From assembly GCA_028819345.1 (NCBI GenBank), contig JAPPLW010000103.1, forward strand, positions 34,424-98,423: 64,000 nucleotides of DNA, given 5' to 3'. The stretch's first letter is position 1. Every line of letters starts with the position of its first letter. Positions 18,235 to 28,267 of this stretch are shown here, in pieces. The notes beneath the pieces were generated by a model that ran no database searches, was not told the DNA's origin, and saw nothing but the letters and a program-made list of their open reading frames with translations. This DNA is from a bacterium. GTDB taxonomy: Bacteria > Actinomycetota > Acidimicrobiia > Spongiisociales > ZC4RG35. A program made the translations under genes and the position numbers.

Positions 18235-18236
18235 CG

Positions 18237-19004
18237 ATGCCGATCCTAGAGACCAGCGGCCTCACCAGGATGTTCGGCGGCCTTTCGGCGGTGGACCGCT
18301 TGGACCTGTCTGTGGAAGAGGGAGAAATCCGGGGTCTGATCGGGCCGAACGGCTCCGGCAAGACCACTGCCCTCAACCTGATCACGGGCTACATCAAGCC
18401 CACCAGGGGGGTGGTTAGGTACCAGAGTTCGGACGTCTCAGGCGAGCAACCTCACGAACTGGCCCGTCTGGGATTGGTTCGCACCTTCCAGATCACCACC
18501 CTGTTCGAGAACCTGACCGTCCGGGACAACGTACTCCACGGAAGCCACCTCAAGAATCCGACATCGCTGCTGGGAGCGCTGACGAGGTCCAGAAAATACC
18601 TGGAGCAGAGCAGGGAGATGGAGGAACGGGTGCGGGAGTTGCTCGCCTTCGTGGGCCTCGCCGAGCGGATCGACGCGGTGGCCCGGGACCTCTCGGCCGG
18701 AGAGCACCGGTATCTGGAGATCGCCATCGCCTTGGCGGCCAAGCCCAAGATGCTGCTCTTGGACGAACCAGCCACCGGCCTCAATCCCGAGGAAGCAGCC
18801 TATTTGATGAACCTGATCAGGACGCTGCGAAGCCAGGGGGTCACGGTTCTCCTGGTGGAGCACAACATGCGCTTGATAACCAACATCTGCACAAGGATCA
18901 CCGTGCTCAACTTTGGCGCGAAGATCGCCGAGGGGACCCCCGAGGAGATAGTGGGCAACCCCGATGTGATCACCGCCTACCTTGGGAAACGCCGCGGTGC
19001 TTGA
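18237..19004 (+). CDS. livG: branched-chain amino acid ABC transporter ATP-binding protein LivG
   Basis: GLIGPNGSGKTTALNLITG, DLSAGEHRYLEIAIALAAKPKMLLLDEPATGLNPEE. Confidence 0.94.
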   Translation: MPILETSGLTRMFGGLSAVDRLDLSVEEGEIRGLIGPNGSGKTTALNLITGYIKPTRGVVRYQSSDVSGEQPHELARLGLVRTFQITTLFENLTVRDNVLHGSHLKNPTSLLGALTRSRKYLEQSREMEERVRELLAFVGLAERIDAVARDLSAGEHRYLEIAIALAAKPKMLLLDEPATGLNPEEAAYLMNLIRTLRSQGVTVLLVEHNMRLITNICTRITVLNFGAKIAEGTPEEIVGNPDVITAYLGKRRGA

Positions 19005-19701
19005 GATCAACGCTCTCAACGTGGCCTACGGGCGGGTGCAGGTGCTCTTCGATGTCTCGATCAGCGTGCCGGAGGGGGAGTTGGTGACGGTGATCGGAGC
19101 CAACGGCGCGGGAAAGACCACTCTGCTGCTCACCGTCTCCGGAGTGCTCAGACCCCAGAGCGGCGAGATCTCCTTCGAGGGTGAGAGAATCGACAGCCTC
19201 AGACCTCACGAGATAGTCGGCATGGGCCTGGGCCACGTGCCGCAGGGCAAGGAACTCTTCCCGGCCATGACCGTCCTGGAAAACCTGGAGATGGGCGCTC
19301 ACATGGTAAGGGAAGAGGATGAATACCGTCGCCGGCTGGAACGGGCCTTCGAGTTCTTCCCGCGCCTCTCCGAACGGGCTCGCCAGCGCGCCGGGACCCT
19401 GAGCGGCGGGGAGCAGCAGATGCTCGCCATCGCCAGGGCCCTGATGGCCGAGCCCCGGCTGTTGCTGCTGGACGAGCCGTCGGCGGGCCTGGCCCCCATC
19501 ATCGTTGACCATCTGGCCGAGATCATCCTCGATCTCAACCGCCACGGGTTGACGGTGTTGCTGGTGGAGCAAAACGCCTTCCTGGCATTGGAGATCGCTC
19601 GGAGAGCCTATGTGATGGAGTCGGGCCTGGTGGTCGAGAGCGGCGACACCGAAGATGTGCTCGAGAGCGATCTCGTGCGACGGGCTTATCTGGGGATCTG
19701 A
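18982..19701 (+). CDS. livF: branched-chain amino acid ABC transporter ATP-binding protein LivF
   Basis: VIGANGAGKTTLLLTVSG, LSGGEQQMLAIARALMAEPRLLLLDEPSAGLAP; overlaps livG by 23 bp. Confidence 0.94.
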   Translation: MGNAAVLEINALNVAYGRVQVLFDVSISVPEGELVTVIGANGAGKTTLLLTVSGVLRPQSGEISFEGERIDSLRPHEIVGMGLGHVPQGKELFPAMTVLENLEMGAHMVREEDEYRRRLERAFEFFPRLSERARQRAGTLSGGEQQMLAIARALMAEPRLLLLDEPSAGLAPIIVDHLAEIILDLNRHGLTVLLVEQNAFLALEIARRAYVMESGLVVESGDTEDVLESDLVRRAYLGI

Positions 19702-21761
19702 TGACTGAGCTCAGGATCGGGGTTGACATTGGCGGCACCTTCACCGACTGGGTGATGGCCGATTCCGAGGGTGGGGTGCAGGTCGTCAAGACTCCAACCA
19801 CACCCGATGGGTTCGGGGGAGTCTTCAATGCCATGGATGAAGCAGAGGTCACAGGGGATAGGTTCCGCTCCTTCGCTCATGGGACCACCCTGGGCACCAA
19901 CGCCTTGATTGAGAGGCGGCTCCCTCGGGTGGCCATGGTGACCACCAGGGGAGTCACCGCCGTCCTGACCCAGGCTGCCCGCGGCTCGAAGGAGGACATC
20001 TGGGATATCTACCACGACTCCCCCCGTCCTTCCATCGTCAAGCCGCGAGACCGCCTGGAAGTCACGGAACGGACGCTCAGTTCCGGCGAGGTGCGCACCC
20101 CCCTCGACGAGAAGGAGGCACGCGAGGTGGCCCGAATCCTGCGGGGGCGGGGCATCCGCACCATCGCGGTGTGCTTCCTGCATTCCTACACCAACGGCCG
20201 CAACGAACGGAGGATGAAGGAGATCATCCTGGAGGAGTTTCCGGAGGCGCTGGTCCGCACCTCCCACGAGACCATTCCTCGCATTCTCGAGTACGAGCGT
20301 TTCACCACCACCATCCTGAACGTTGCCCTGATCCCGGTGATGATCGACTACCTGCAGGCGCTGGAGCAGGGTCTTAGGGGTCGGGACTACCCCGGTGACG
20401 TGCTGATCGTGCAGTCGGCGGGTGGCCTGATGGGGGTGGAGGCCACCACCAACATCCCGGTCCGCACCGCCAACTCGGGCCCCTCGGCAGGGGCGATCGC
20501 GGCCCGGGAGATAGGGGCCCTGGCCGGCTTCGAGAACATCATCGGCCTCGACATCGGCGGGACCAGCACCGACGTTTCGGTAACCCTCGACGGCCAGTTG
20601 AGGACCACCGAGACCTGGGAGGTGGAGTGGGGGCATCCGATCATGTTCCCGGCGGTGGACATAATCACCGTGGGGGCGGGGGGAGGGTCGGTGGCGTGGT
20701 TCGACCCGGGAGGCAAGCTCCGATCGGGACCTCACAGTATGGGAGCAGTGCCCGGACCGGCCTGTTACGGCAAGGGAGGGGACCAGCCCACCAACACCGA
20801 CGCCCACGTGGTGATGGGGAACCTCCGGCCGGGCGCCATGTTGGGCGGGGCGATGGAGATCTCACCGGAGCTTGCCCACAAGGTGATCCATGACGGGATC
20901 GGTCGAAGGCTGGGCGGCGACACCGTCTCCGCCGCGGCGGCGGTGATCGCGGTGGCCGAGGCGAACATGGCCAACGCCATCAGGCTGGCCACCATGAGGC
21001 GGGGGCTGGACCCCCGCGACTTCGCCCTGGTGGCATTCGGCGGCGCCGGGCCGTTCCATGGGGCGCGGGTGGCGGCCGAGTTGTCAATACCCACCGTGCT
21101 GGTGCCTCCCCGGCCCGGACTCACTTCGGCTCTGGGTTGTCTCATGGCCGACATCCGCCATGACCTGGGCGCCAGCATGTTCTATGGGGAGGCGGCGGCG
21201 GTTGACATCGACGAGATGAACGATCGTTTTGAGGAGTTCGACGCCCGGGTGCGGGCGGCCCTGGACCGGGAGGGCATTGCGCCGGAGAACCAGTTCGTGG
21301 AGAAGACCATCGACATGTGCTACGCGGGACAGTGGAGGGTGTTCGCCATCCCGGTCACCGGCAGAATGACCAGAGAGAGTCTTTCGGAGAGCGTGGAACT
21401 CTTCAGAAAGTTGTATCTGCAGAGGTTCACCTTCGACCTGGGGGAGCGGGAAGTGGAGATCCACGGGATAAACGTCACCGGGACCGGGATCTCCGACAAG
21501 TACCAGCCCCAGGCGGTCGAGCAGGATTCCGCCGCGCCCACCGCTTCGGGGTCACGTCCTGTCTACTGGCGAGAGGCGGGAGGGTGGGTGGAAACGCCGG
21601 TGTGGTCCCGGCCTTCCTTGCCGGTTGGGTTCCGGACTGTGGGGCCGGCCGTGGTGGAGCAGATGGACTCCACCACCCTCGCGCCACCCGGAATGAGTCT
21701 GTTTGTGGACCGTCATCTCAACCTGGTGCTCGACACCACCGGCGAGGGAGGTGGGGCATGA
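19701..21761 (+). CDS. hyuA: hydantoinase/oxoprolinase HyuA-type subunit (copy 1)
   Basis: GVDIGGTFTDWVMAD, GTTLGTNALIERR, GLDIGGTSTDVSV, TVGAGGGSVAWFD, DPRDFALVAFGGAGPFHGARVA. Confidence 0.94.
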   Translation: MTELRIGVDIGGTFTDWVMADSEGGVQVVKTPTTPDGFGGVFNAMDEAEVTGDRFRSFAHGTTLGTNALIERRLPRVAMVTTRGVTAVLTQAARGSKEDIWDIYHDSPRPSIVKPRDRLEVTERTLSSGEVRTPLDEKEAREVARILRGRGIRTIAVCFLHSYTNGRNERRMKEIILEEFPEALVRTSHETIPRILEYERFTTTILNVALIPVMIDYLQALEQGLRGRDYPGDVLIVQSAGGLMGVEATTNIPVRTANSGPSAGAIAAREIGALAGFENIIGLDIGGTSTDVSVTLDGQLRTTETWEVEWGHPIMFPAVDIITVGAGGGSVAWFDPGGKLRSGPHSMGAVPGPACYGKGGDQPTNTDAHVVMGNLRPGAMLGGAMEISPELAHKVIHDGIGRRLGGDTVSAAAAVIAVAEANMANAIRLATMRRGLDPRDFALVAFGGAGPFHGARVAAELSIPTVLVPPRPGLTSALGCLMADIRHDLGASMFYGEAAAVDIDEMNDRFEEFDARVRAALDREGIAPENQFVEKTIDMCYAGQWRVFAIPVTGRMTRESLSESVELFRKLYLQRFTFDLGEREVEIHGINVTGTGISDKYQPQAVEQDSAAPTASGSRPVYWREAGGWVETPVWSRPSLPVGFRTVGPAVVEQMDSTTLAPPGMSLFVDRHLNLVLDTTGEGGGA

Positions 21762-23605
21762 ACAGTGAGCGCCGAGGTCCAGAGTTGACGCATGGGGTCG
21801 ATCCGGTCACATTCTCCATTCTCTCCAGCGCCTTCGTCAGCCTGGTGGACGAGATGGTGGAGGCGCTGCGGGACGCCTGCCTGTCGTTCGTGATCTACTG
21901 CGGAGACGTCAGCGGAGGGATGCTCAACGCCAGGGGTGAACTGGTCGCCCAGGGCACCCGGGATGTGGCGGTCCATGTCGGGGCGCTCCAACCCAGCACG
22001 CAGTCGGTGATCGAGGACTTCGCCGAGGTGGAGGGAGGGATCGAGGAGGGGGACGTCTTTGCCTTCAACGAACCCTACCGGGGAGGGACGCACCTTCCCG
22101 ACATGACCTTCATCAGCCCGATCTTCTGGGAGGGCCAACTCATCGCCTTCACCGCCACCAAGGGACACTGGTCGGATGTGGGCGGCCCCACTCCGGGCTC
22201 CATGAATGCGCTGGCTTTGGACATCTATGCCGAGGGGTTGGTTATTCCCCCGCTCAAGGTGGTTTCCCGGCGTGTGATCCGCCATGACGTGAAGAACCTG
22301 ATAATGGCCAACATCCGCCTGCCGGTCAATTCGACCGGTGACCTGATCGCTCACATCGAGGCGGCCCGGGTGGGGGAGAGTCGTCTCCACACCCTCATAG
22401 AGAAGTACGGGTTGGAGACTGTGGTGGGCTCCATGGAGGGGACGCTCGACCATTCCGAGCGCGAACTGGCCGCCGAGATCCTCCGGTGCCCCGAGGGCAC
22501 CTGGGAGACCGATGACTTTATCGACTACGACCCCCAGGCGCCCGAGGATGGTCCGGTGAAGGTCTCTCTCAAGATGACCATCCAGCACGACCCCCCGCGG
22601 GTCATCTATGACATGACAGGGTCCGGGCCGCCCGTGCAGTCGGGCATGAACGGCACCCGCGGCTCCACCACCGGAGCGCTGGTGGCCGGCACCAAGTACA
22701 TCTTTCCCAAGCCCCTGATGAATGCCGGGTGGCTGCGCATCATCAAGGCGATATTTCCCGAGACCAGCGTGGTGAACGCGGTCCGGCCCTACGCAGTGTG
22801 CGGGGAGGTGTCGGGGGCCTACGAGAAGACCACCGCCTGCGTCCAGCGGGTGTGGGCGAAGGTGGCGCCCCGACGATCCTTCGCCGGGAATTTCAACCTC
22901 GAGTACGTGGTGGCCGGCGGGGTGGACGACCGTCCCGGCCGGCACAACAATTACTTCGTCTACTACCACTGGCACACCGGCGGCTGGGGGGGAAAGTTTG
23001 GAGCGGACGGACGCGACTGCGGCGCCGCCATCTTCGGACTTGGCATACTGAACCAGTCGAGCGAGGTGATCGAGAGGATGTGGCCGGTCACCTTCGACCG
23101 CCTGGCGCCGGTCACCGACTCCATGGGCGCCGGACAGTGGCGAGGAGGGGCGGGGCTGGAGTCGGTGCTCCGGGCCGAGAACGCCGGAGGCGTGCGGCTG
23201 TCATACATCGCCGACCGGGGAGAGGAAGGCCCCGGGGGACCCCGCGGGCTGTTCGGAGGGGAGGACGGGATCCCCATCCGGGTCGCCAAGCATGTGGGCA
23301 CCGACCAAGAGGAAAACCTTCCCATCTACTTCGCCGACGAGTTCGTGGGCCAGCACGGCAACTTCTATCACGTCTCGTCGGGAGGCGGCGGGTACGGCGA
23401 TCCACTGGAAAGGGAGCCGGAAGCCGTGCTGGAGGACGTGCTGGACAGGTACGTCTCGATCGAGTCGGCGCTCGGTGACTACGGAGTGGTGATCGAGGTT
23501 CGGGACGCCGATCTTCTTGACTACCTGATAGACGTCGAAGCAACCCAAGACTTGCGGGCCGAATTGCGCGCCGCCCGATTGAACACAGGAGAGAAACTGC
23601 CATGA
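21758..23605 (+). CDS. hyuB: hydantoinase/oxoprolinase HyuB-type subunit (copy 1)
   Basis: DPVTFSILSSAFVSLVDEMVEALRDACLS, FAFNEPYRGGTHLPDMTFISPIF, AGQWRGGAGLESVL, SSGGGGYGDPLEREPEAVLEDVLD; ATG at 21758 overlaps the hyuA stop (ATGA). Confidence 0.93.
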   Translation: MNSERRGPELTHGVDPVTFSILSSAFVSLVDEMVEALRDACLSFVIYCGDVSGGMLNARGELVAQGTRDVAVHVGALQPSTQSVIEDFAEVEGGIEEGDVFAFNEPYRGGTHLPDMTFISPIFWEGQLIAFTATKGHWSDVGGPTPGSMNALALDIYAEGLVIPPLKVVSRRVIRHDVKNLIMANIRLPVNSTGDLIAHIEAARVGESRLHTLIEKYGLETVVGSMEGTLDHSERELAAEILRCPEGTWETDDFIDYDPQAPEDGPVKVSLKMTIQHDPPRVIYDMTGSGPPVQSGMNGTRGSTTGALVAGTKYIFPKPLMNAGWLRIIKAIFPETSVVNAVRPYAVCGEVSGAYEKTTACVQRVWAKVAPRRSFAGNFNLEYVVAGGVDDRPGRHNNYFVYYHWHTGGWGGKFGADGRDCGAAIFGLGILNQSSEVIERMWPVTFDRLAPVTDSMGAGQWRGGAGLESVLRAENAGGVRLSYIADRGEEGPGGPRGLFGGEDGIPIRVAKHVGTDQEENLPIYFADEFVGQHGNFYHVSSGGGGYGDPLEREPEAVLEDVLDRYVSIESALGDYGVVIEVRDADLLDYLIDVEATQDLRAELRAARLNTGEKLP

Positions 23606-24957
23606 CAGACGCCCGATCAAAGTTCGTAGACCTGTACACGCAACGCACGCCAGGATCTCTGCGACTCTACGAGGAGGCTAGGAGACACCTTCCTGGCGGC
23701 GTCCCCGGAAACGCCGGATTCCGCCCCCCGTATCCCCTGTATGTGGAAGGGGCGCGGGGCCCCTTTCTGTGGGATGTGGACGGGAACCGATACATCGACT
23801 CGTTGATCGGGGGAGGCCCTCACATCCTGGGACATTCGCCGCCCGCGGTGATGGATGCGGTGGCGAAGCAACTCTCCTCCGGCACCAGCACCATCGCACC
23901 CTCTCCCAACAACCTGGTTCTGGCGGAGAAGATTCGAAAGCACATGCCGCACATGGAGATGATCCGCTTCGTCCACACCGGCTCGGAGGCGGTGCACATG
24001 TCGATGCGGGTCGCCCGCGCCTTCACCGGCCGCCAGAAGATCGGCAAATTCGAGGGTAATTTCCACGGCGGGTACGACAACCTACTGGTTAGCGGGACGT
24101 CCTTCGCCGGACCCGAGGAGCGCCCGGTCTCCCTTCCGGAGGGGGCCGGGATACCCCAGAGCGTTCTGGACGACACCGTGGTCCTCCCGTACAACAACAC
24201 GGACGCCGCGGTGGCCCTGATCGAGGAACACGCCTCGGAGTTGGCCGGTGTGGTGGTTGAAGCGGTGGGGGGGACGTGGATGGCGGGGATAGTGGCCGAC
24301 CAGAGGTTCCTGGAGGCGCTTCGGGAGGTTACCGCTCGCCACGGCATCCTGCTGATCTTCGATGAGGTGATCACGGGGTTCAGGGTCGCCTTGGGGGGAA
24401 GCACCGCGGTCACCGGAGTCACCCCGGACCTGGTGGCGCTGGCCAAGACCATCGGAGGAGGACTTCCGATGGGCGCCTTCGGAGGACGCCGGGACGTCAT
24501 GGACCAGGTCGTCACTCCTCCCCGGGACGCCGACGACAGGCGGGTCACCATCTTCCAGTCGGGGACCTTCCAGACCAACCTGGCCTCGCTGGCGGCGGGG
24601 ATTGCCATGTTGTCGGAACTGGAGAAACCCGGCGTCTACGAGAACCTCGAGGAGACCGGCGAGCAGGTGCGAAAGGGCATCGAGAAGATCGGCGCCAACC
24701 AGGGACTGCCGGTCCAGGCCACCGGCCAGGGCCCCATCTTCGGGGTTTACTTCGCTGAAGAACCGGTGCGCACCATCCGCGATGTGCTGGCCAGCGACCG
24801 GGAGATGGCGGGGACCTTCTACCTGGGGCTGGTGGCCCACGGGATATACATCACCCCCTATCACCTCGGCTTCACCAACGCTGCCCAGAGCCAGGCCGAG
24901 ATCGATCAGGTGCTGGAAGTCTGCCAGCGGGTGATGGAGACCATCAAGGAGGACTGA
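23602..24957 (+). CDS. class III aminotransferase, glutamate-1-semialdehyde aminomutase-like (copy 1)
   Basis: LPGGVPGNAGFRPPYPLYVEGARGPFLWDVDGNRYID, HTGSEAVHMSMRVARAFTGRQKIGKFEGNFHGGYD, LIFDEVITGFRV...LAKTIGGGLPMGAFGG. Confidence 0.93.
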   Translation: MTDARSKFVDLYTQRTPGSLRLYEEARRHLPGGVPGNAGFRPPYPLYVEGARGPFLWDVDGNRYIDSLIGGGPHILGHSPPAVMDAVAKQLSSGTSTIAPSPNNLVLAEKIRKHMPHMEMIRFVHTGSEAVHMSMRVARAFTGRQKIGKFEGNFHGGYDNLLVSGTSFAGPEERPVSLPEGAGIPQSVLDDTVVLPYNNTDAAVALIEEHASELAGVVVEAVGGTWMAGIVADQRFLEALREVTARHGILLIFDEVITGFRVALGGSTAVTGVTPDLVALAKTIGGGLPMGAFGGRRDVMDQVVTPPRDADDRRVTIFQSGTFQTNLASLAAGIAMLSELEKPGVYENLEETGEQVRKGIEKIGANQGLPVQATGQGPIFGVYFAEEPVRTIRDVLASDREMAGTFYLGLVAHGIYITPYHLGFTNAAQSQAEIDQVLEVCQRVMETIKED

Positions 24958-25002
24958 CGGCTTGATCTGCACGCAGACGCGACCAAAAAGGCCGGGACCG
25001 GA

Positions 25003-26235
25003 ATGAAGGGAATGCTCTCGGGTGTGACAGTCCTGGAACTGGGCCAGGTGATCGCCGGCACCTACGGTGGGATGATTCTTGCCGATCTGGGCGCCGAGGT
25101 GATCAAGATCGAGCCTTTCTGGGGCGATGCGGCCCGGAACCCGAAGATCACCCCGGTGGGATCCGAGAGCGCCATTCACCTGCAGATGAACCGCGGGAAG
25201 AAGAGCATGGTGCTGGACCTCAAGAGCGAGGCGGGGCGAGAGATCTTCTGCGACCTCGTGGCCACCTCGGACGTGGTGATCGACAACTTCCGTCCCGGGG
25301 TCATGGAACGGCTGCGGATCGATCCTGAGAGTCTTTCCCGGCACAACCCCCGGATCATCACCGTCTCGATCACCGGCTTCGGCGCCACCGGGCCTGCCCG
25401 CGACCGTCCGGCCTTCGATCTGGTGGTGCAGGCTTACAGCGGCCTGCTGGACATGACCGGCCCCGGAGACGGACCCCCGGCGCGGGTTGGGATCCCCATA
25501 GCCGACATTTGCGGCGGGATCTTCACCGCCCTGGCGGTACTGGGCGCCCTGGTGGGCCGGGAGCTTCATGGAGAGGGCCAGCACGCCGACATCTCGATGC
25601 TCGATGCTTTGGTTTCCATGCTCTCCTATGACGCCTTCGACCACCTGAACACCGGGGCGGTGATCGAGCGGCGGGGGACCGCCCATGCTCACATCGTGCC
25701 TTGGCAGGCCCTGGAGGTGAGGGATGGCTTCGTGGTGGTGGCAGCCCGGGGCGACAAGTTCTGGAGAAACCTGTGTGACGCCATTGGGCGTCCCGACCTC
25801 AAGGAAGACCCGCGCACAAGGGACAACGCCGCCCGCCTGGAGCACCGGTCCTTCGTGGAGGAGATCCTGACCACCGAGTTCGCTCGCCGGACCAAGGCCG
25901 AATGGATGGAGATGACGGAGACATACGATCTCCCGGTGGCTCCGGTCAATGACATCGCCGAGGTGTTCACAGACCCACAGGTCCTGGCGAGGGACATGGT
26001 GCGGCAGTACCGGCACCCCGTCCTGGGTGACCTCTCCTACCTGACCAGCCCCGTGAAGCTCAGCCGCTGGCGCCATCCGAACCAGTCCGCCCCCATGCTG
26101 GGTGAGCACACCGCCGAGGTACTGATGAAGAAGATGAACTACTCGCCCGAAGCGATCGAGGGGCTGGTCGACCAGGGCGTGGTGCACACGGCCGGGGACC
26201 ATGACGGGAGAGTGGCTGCAGGGGTGGGATCATGA
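25003..26235 (+). CDS. CaiB/BaiF family (class III) CoA-transferase
   Basis: VLELGQVIAGTYGGMILADLGAEVIKIEP, MVLDLKSEAGREIF, GIPIADICGGIFTALAVLGAL. Confidence 0.94.
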   Translation: MKGMLSGVTVLELGQVIAGTYGGMILADLGAEVIKIEPFWGDAARNPKITPVGSESAIHLQMNRGKKSMVLDLKSEAGREIFCDLVATSDVVIDNFRPGVMERLRIDPESLSRHNPRIITVSITGFGATGPARDRPAFDLVVQAYSGLLDMTGPGDGPPARVGIPIADICGGIFTALAVLGALVGRELHGEGQHADISMLDALVSMLSYDAFDHLNTGAVIERRGTAHAHIVPWQALEVRDGFVVVAARGDKFWRNLCDAIGRPDLKEDPRTRDNAARLEHRSFVEEILTTEFARRTKAEWMEMTETYDLPVAPVNDIAEVFTDPQVLARDMVRQYRHPVLGDLSYLTSPVKLSRWRHPNQSAPMLGEHTAEVLMKKMNYSPEAIEGLVDQGVVHTAGDHDGRVAAGVGS

Positions 26236-27275
26236 CCGAAGGCGCCGGCCTCATCTCCTCGGTCACCTCGCCTCCCGTAAGCGACCGGGGCGACGGCTCC
26301 CCAGAGAGAGATGACGATCTTCACGGCTTGAACGACGCCCAACTCCTCGACATCTTCAAGACCATGTACACCATCCGGCGTTTCGAGGTTACGATGGAAC
26401 GCGCCCATCTGGCCGGAGACCTGTATGGGCCTTTCCACTCCTCGATGGGACAGGAGGCGATCCCGGCAGGGGTGTGCGCCGCTCTCCGGACCGATGACGT
26501 GGTCACCTCCACTCATCGCGGCCACGGGCATGCGATTGCAAAGGGCGCCGAACTCGGACCGATCTGCGCTGAACTGTGGGGCAGGGCCACGGGGTACTGC
26601 GGGGGAAAGGGCGGATCGATGCACATCGTCAGCACCGAGCACGGGTTCATCGGTCAGAGTCCGATCATCGGAGGGAGCGGCCTGCTCGCCACCGGAGCGG
26701 CCCTGAGTTTCGACCTGACGGGGGATCCACGCGTGGCGGTGGCCTTCATGGGGGACGGGGCGGTCGGCCAGGGGGTCTTTCACGAGACGCTCAACCTGGC
26801 GGCCATCTGGCGCCTGCCTGCGGTGTTCGTGGTGGAGAACAACGGATACGCTCATTCCTTCCGGGCCGACCAGATGCAGCTGAACCCCGATATCGCGTCG
26901 CGGGCGGAAGGCTACGGGATGCCGGGGGTGGTGGTGGACGGGATCGACGTCTTCTCGGTGTATGCGGCGGCGGAGGCCGCGGTGGCCAGGGCGCGAGCCG
27001 GGGATGGCCCGACCCTGATCGAGGCCAAGTGCTACCGGTGGCGCGGGCACAATCTGGGCGACGCCGAGCATCTCTACCGGGAACGACAGGAGGTGGAGGA
27101 GGCCCGCGGGGACGATCCTCTCCAACGCTTCCGCCAGGCTGTGTCCCGCCGGCTGGAGCCCGCCGCCCTCGCCGGTGTGGAGGCCGCCGTGGACAAGGAG
27201 ATCGATGATGCGGCCAGGTTCGCCGCCGAGTCTCCGTCGGCTGATCCCCGAACCGCGCTGGAGGGGAGCTACTGA
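26232..27275 (+). CDS. thiamine-diphosphate-dependent 2-oxoacid (pyruvate/acetoin-type) dehydrogenase E1 alpha
   Basis: MYTIRRFEVTMERAHLAGDLYGPFHSSMGQEAIPAGV, GGKGGSMHI, FMGDGAVGQGVFHETLNLAAIWRLPAVFVVENNGYA. Confidence 0.95.
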   Translation: MTEGAGLISSVTSPPVSDRGDGSPERDDDLHGLNDAQLLDIFKTMYTIRRFEVTMERAHLAGDLYGPFHSSMGQEAIPAGVCAALRTDDVVTSTHRGHGHAIAKGAELGPICAELWGRATGYCGGKGGSMHIVSTEHGFIGQSPIIGGSGLLATGAALSFDLTGDPRVAVAFMGDGAVGQGVFHETLNLAAIWRLPAVFVVENNGYAHSFRADQMQLNPDIASRAEGYGMPGVVVDGIDVFSVYAAAEAAVARARAGDGPTLIEAKCYRWRGHNLGDAEHLYRERQEVEEARGDDPLQRFRQAVSRRLEPAALAGVEAAVDKEIDDAARFAAESPSADPRTALEGSY

Positions 27276-28267
27276 TGCGGGAGATCACCTTCATCGAGGC
27301 AGTGCGGGAGGCCCAGGCCGAGGCGCTGGTCTCCGACGACCGGGTGTTCATCATGGGCCAGGAGATCGGTTCCTACGGAGGGGTGTTCCGCGCCACCCAG
27401 GACTTCGTTCGCCGATTCGGCGATCACCGGGTACGCGACATGCCGATCGCCGAGCAGTCCATGCTGGGCGCTGGGGTGGGAGCGGCGGTGATGGGGATGC
27501 GGCCCATCGTCGAGGTCATGTTCATGGACTTCGTCGCCTGCGGGATGGACGCCATCGTGAATCACGCCGCCAAGATGCGCTACATGTCCGGTGACCAACT
27601 GCGGGCGCCGATGGTAATCCGGACCCAGGGGGGCTCCGGCACCCACCACGGCTCGCAGCACTCCCAGACCCTGGAGAGTTGGTTCCTGCACGTCCCCGGC
27701 CTGGCGGTGGTGGTGCCCTCCGTTCCCCAGGACGTCAAAGGGCTCTTCAAGACCTCGGTGGAACTGGAGCATCCGGTGCTGTTCGTCGAGCACCGGGCCC
27801 TTTACAGGACCACGGGACCGGTCACCGACCCGGTGGCGCCCATCCCGCTAGGAGAGGGAGTCGTCAGGCGTCGAGGGGAGGACGTCACCGTGGCTGCGGT
27901 GGGCAAGTCCGTCCATCAGGCCCTGGCGGCGGCCCTGGAGTTGGAGGAGGAGGGCGTGTCGGTGGAGGTGATCGACCTGAGGACCCTGGTGCCCATGGAC
28001 GTCGAAATCGTCTTGGAGTCGCTCTCCCGCACCCATCGGTTGGTGGTGGCCCACGAAGCCGTGGAGAGAGGCGGCTGGGCGGGGGAGTTGGTTGCCAGGG
28101 TGGTGGCCGAGGGGTTCGACGAACTGGACGCGCCGCCCCTTCGGGCCGGCAGCAAGGCGACTCCCATTCCCTTCGCCCGCGAACTGGAAGCGGCCATGAT
28201 CTCGGACGAGCGCCTGATCGCCAGGCGGATCCGGGAAAGTCTCGACCTGGCGGAGTACCCGGCATGA
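27275..28267 (+). CDS. 2-oxoacid dehydrogenase E1 beta
   Basis: FIMGQEIGSYGGVFRATQDFVRRFGDHRVRDMPIAEQSMLGAGVGAAVMGMRPIVEVMFMDF, GSQHSQTLESWFLHVPGL. Confidence 0.95.
   Translation: MREITFIEAVREAQAEALVSDDRVFIMGQEIGSYGGVFRATQDFVRRFGDHRVRDMPIAEQSMLGAGVGAAVMGMRPIVEVMFMDFVACGMDAIVNHAAKMRYMSGDQLRAPMVIRTQGGSGTHHGSQHSQTLESWFLHVPGLAVVVPSVPQDVKGLFKTSVELEHPVLFVEHRALYRTTGPVTDPVAPIPLGEGVVRRRGEDVTVAAVGKSVHQALAAALELEEEGVSVEVIDLRTLVPMDVEIVLESLSRTHRLVVAHEAVERGGWAGELVARVVAEGFDELDAPPLRAGSKATPIPFARELEAAMISDERLIARRIRESLDLAEYPA

Noticed and set aside
24082-26202. 706-aa minus-strand ORF antisense to caiB and the aminotransferase
   Set aside because: High-GC shadow ORF: His/Gly/Pro-rich composition, no recognisable motifs, fully overlaps well-supported plus-strand genes.
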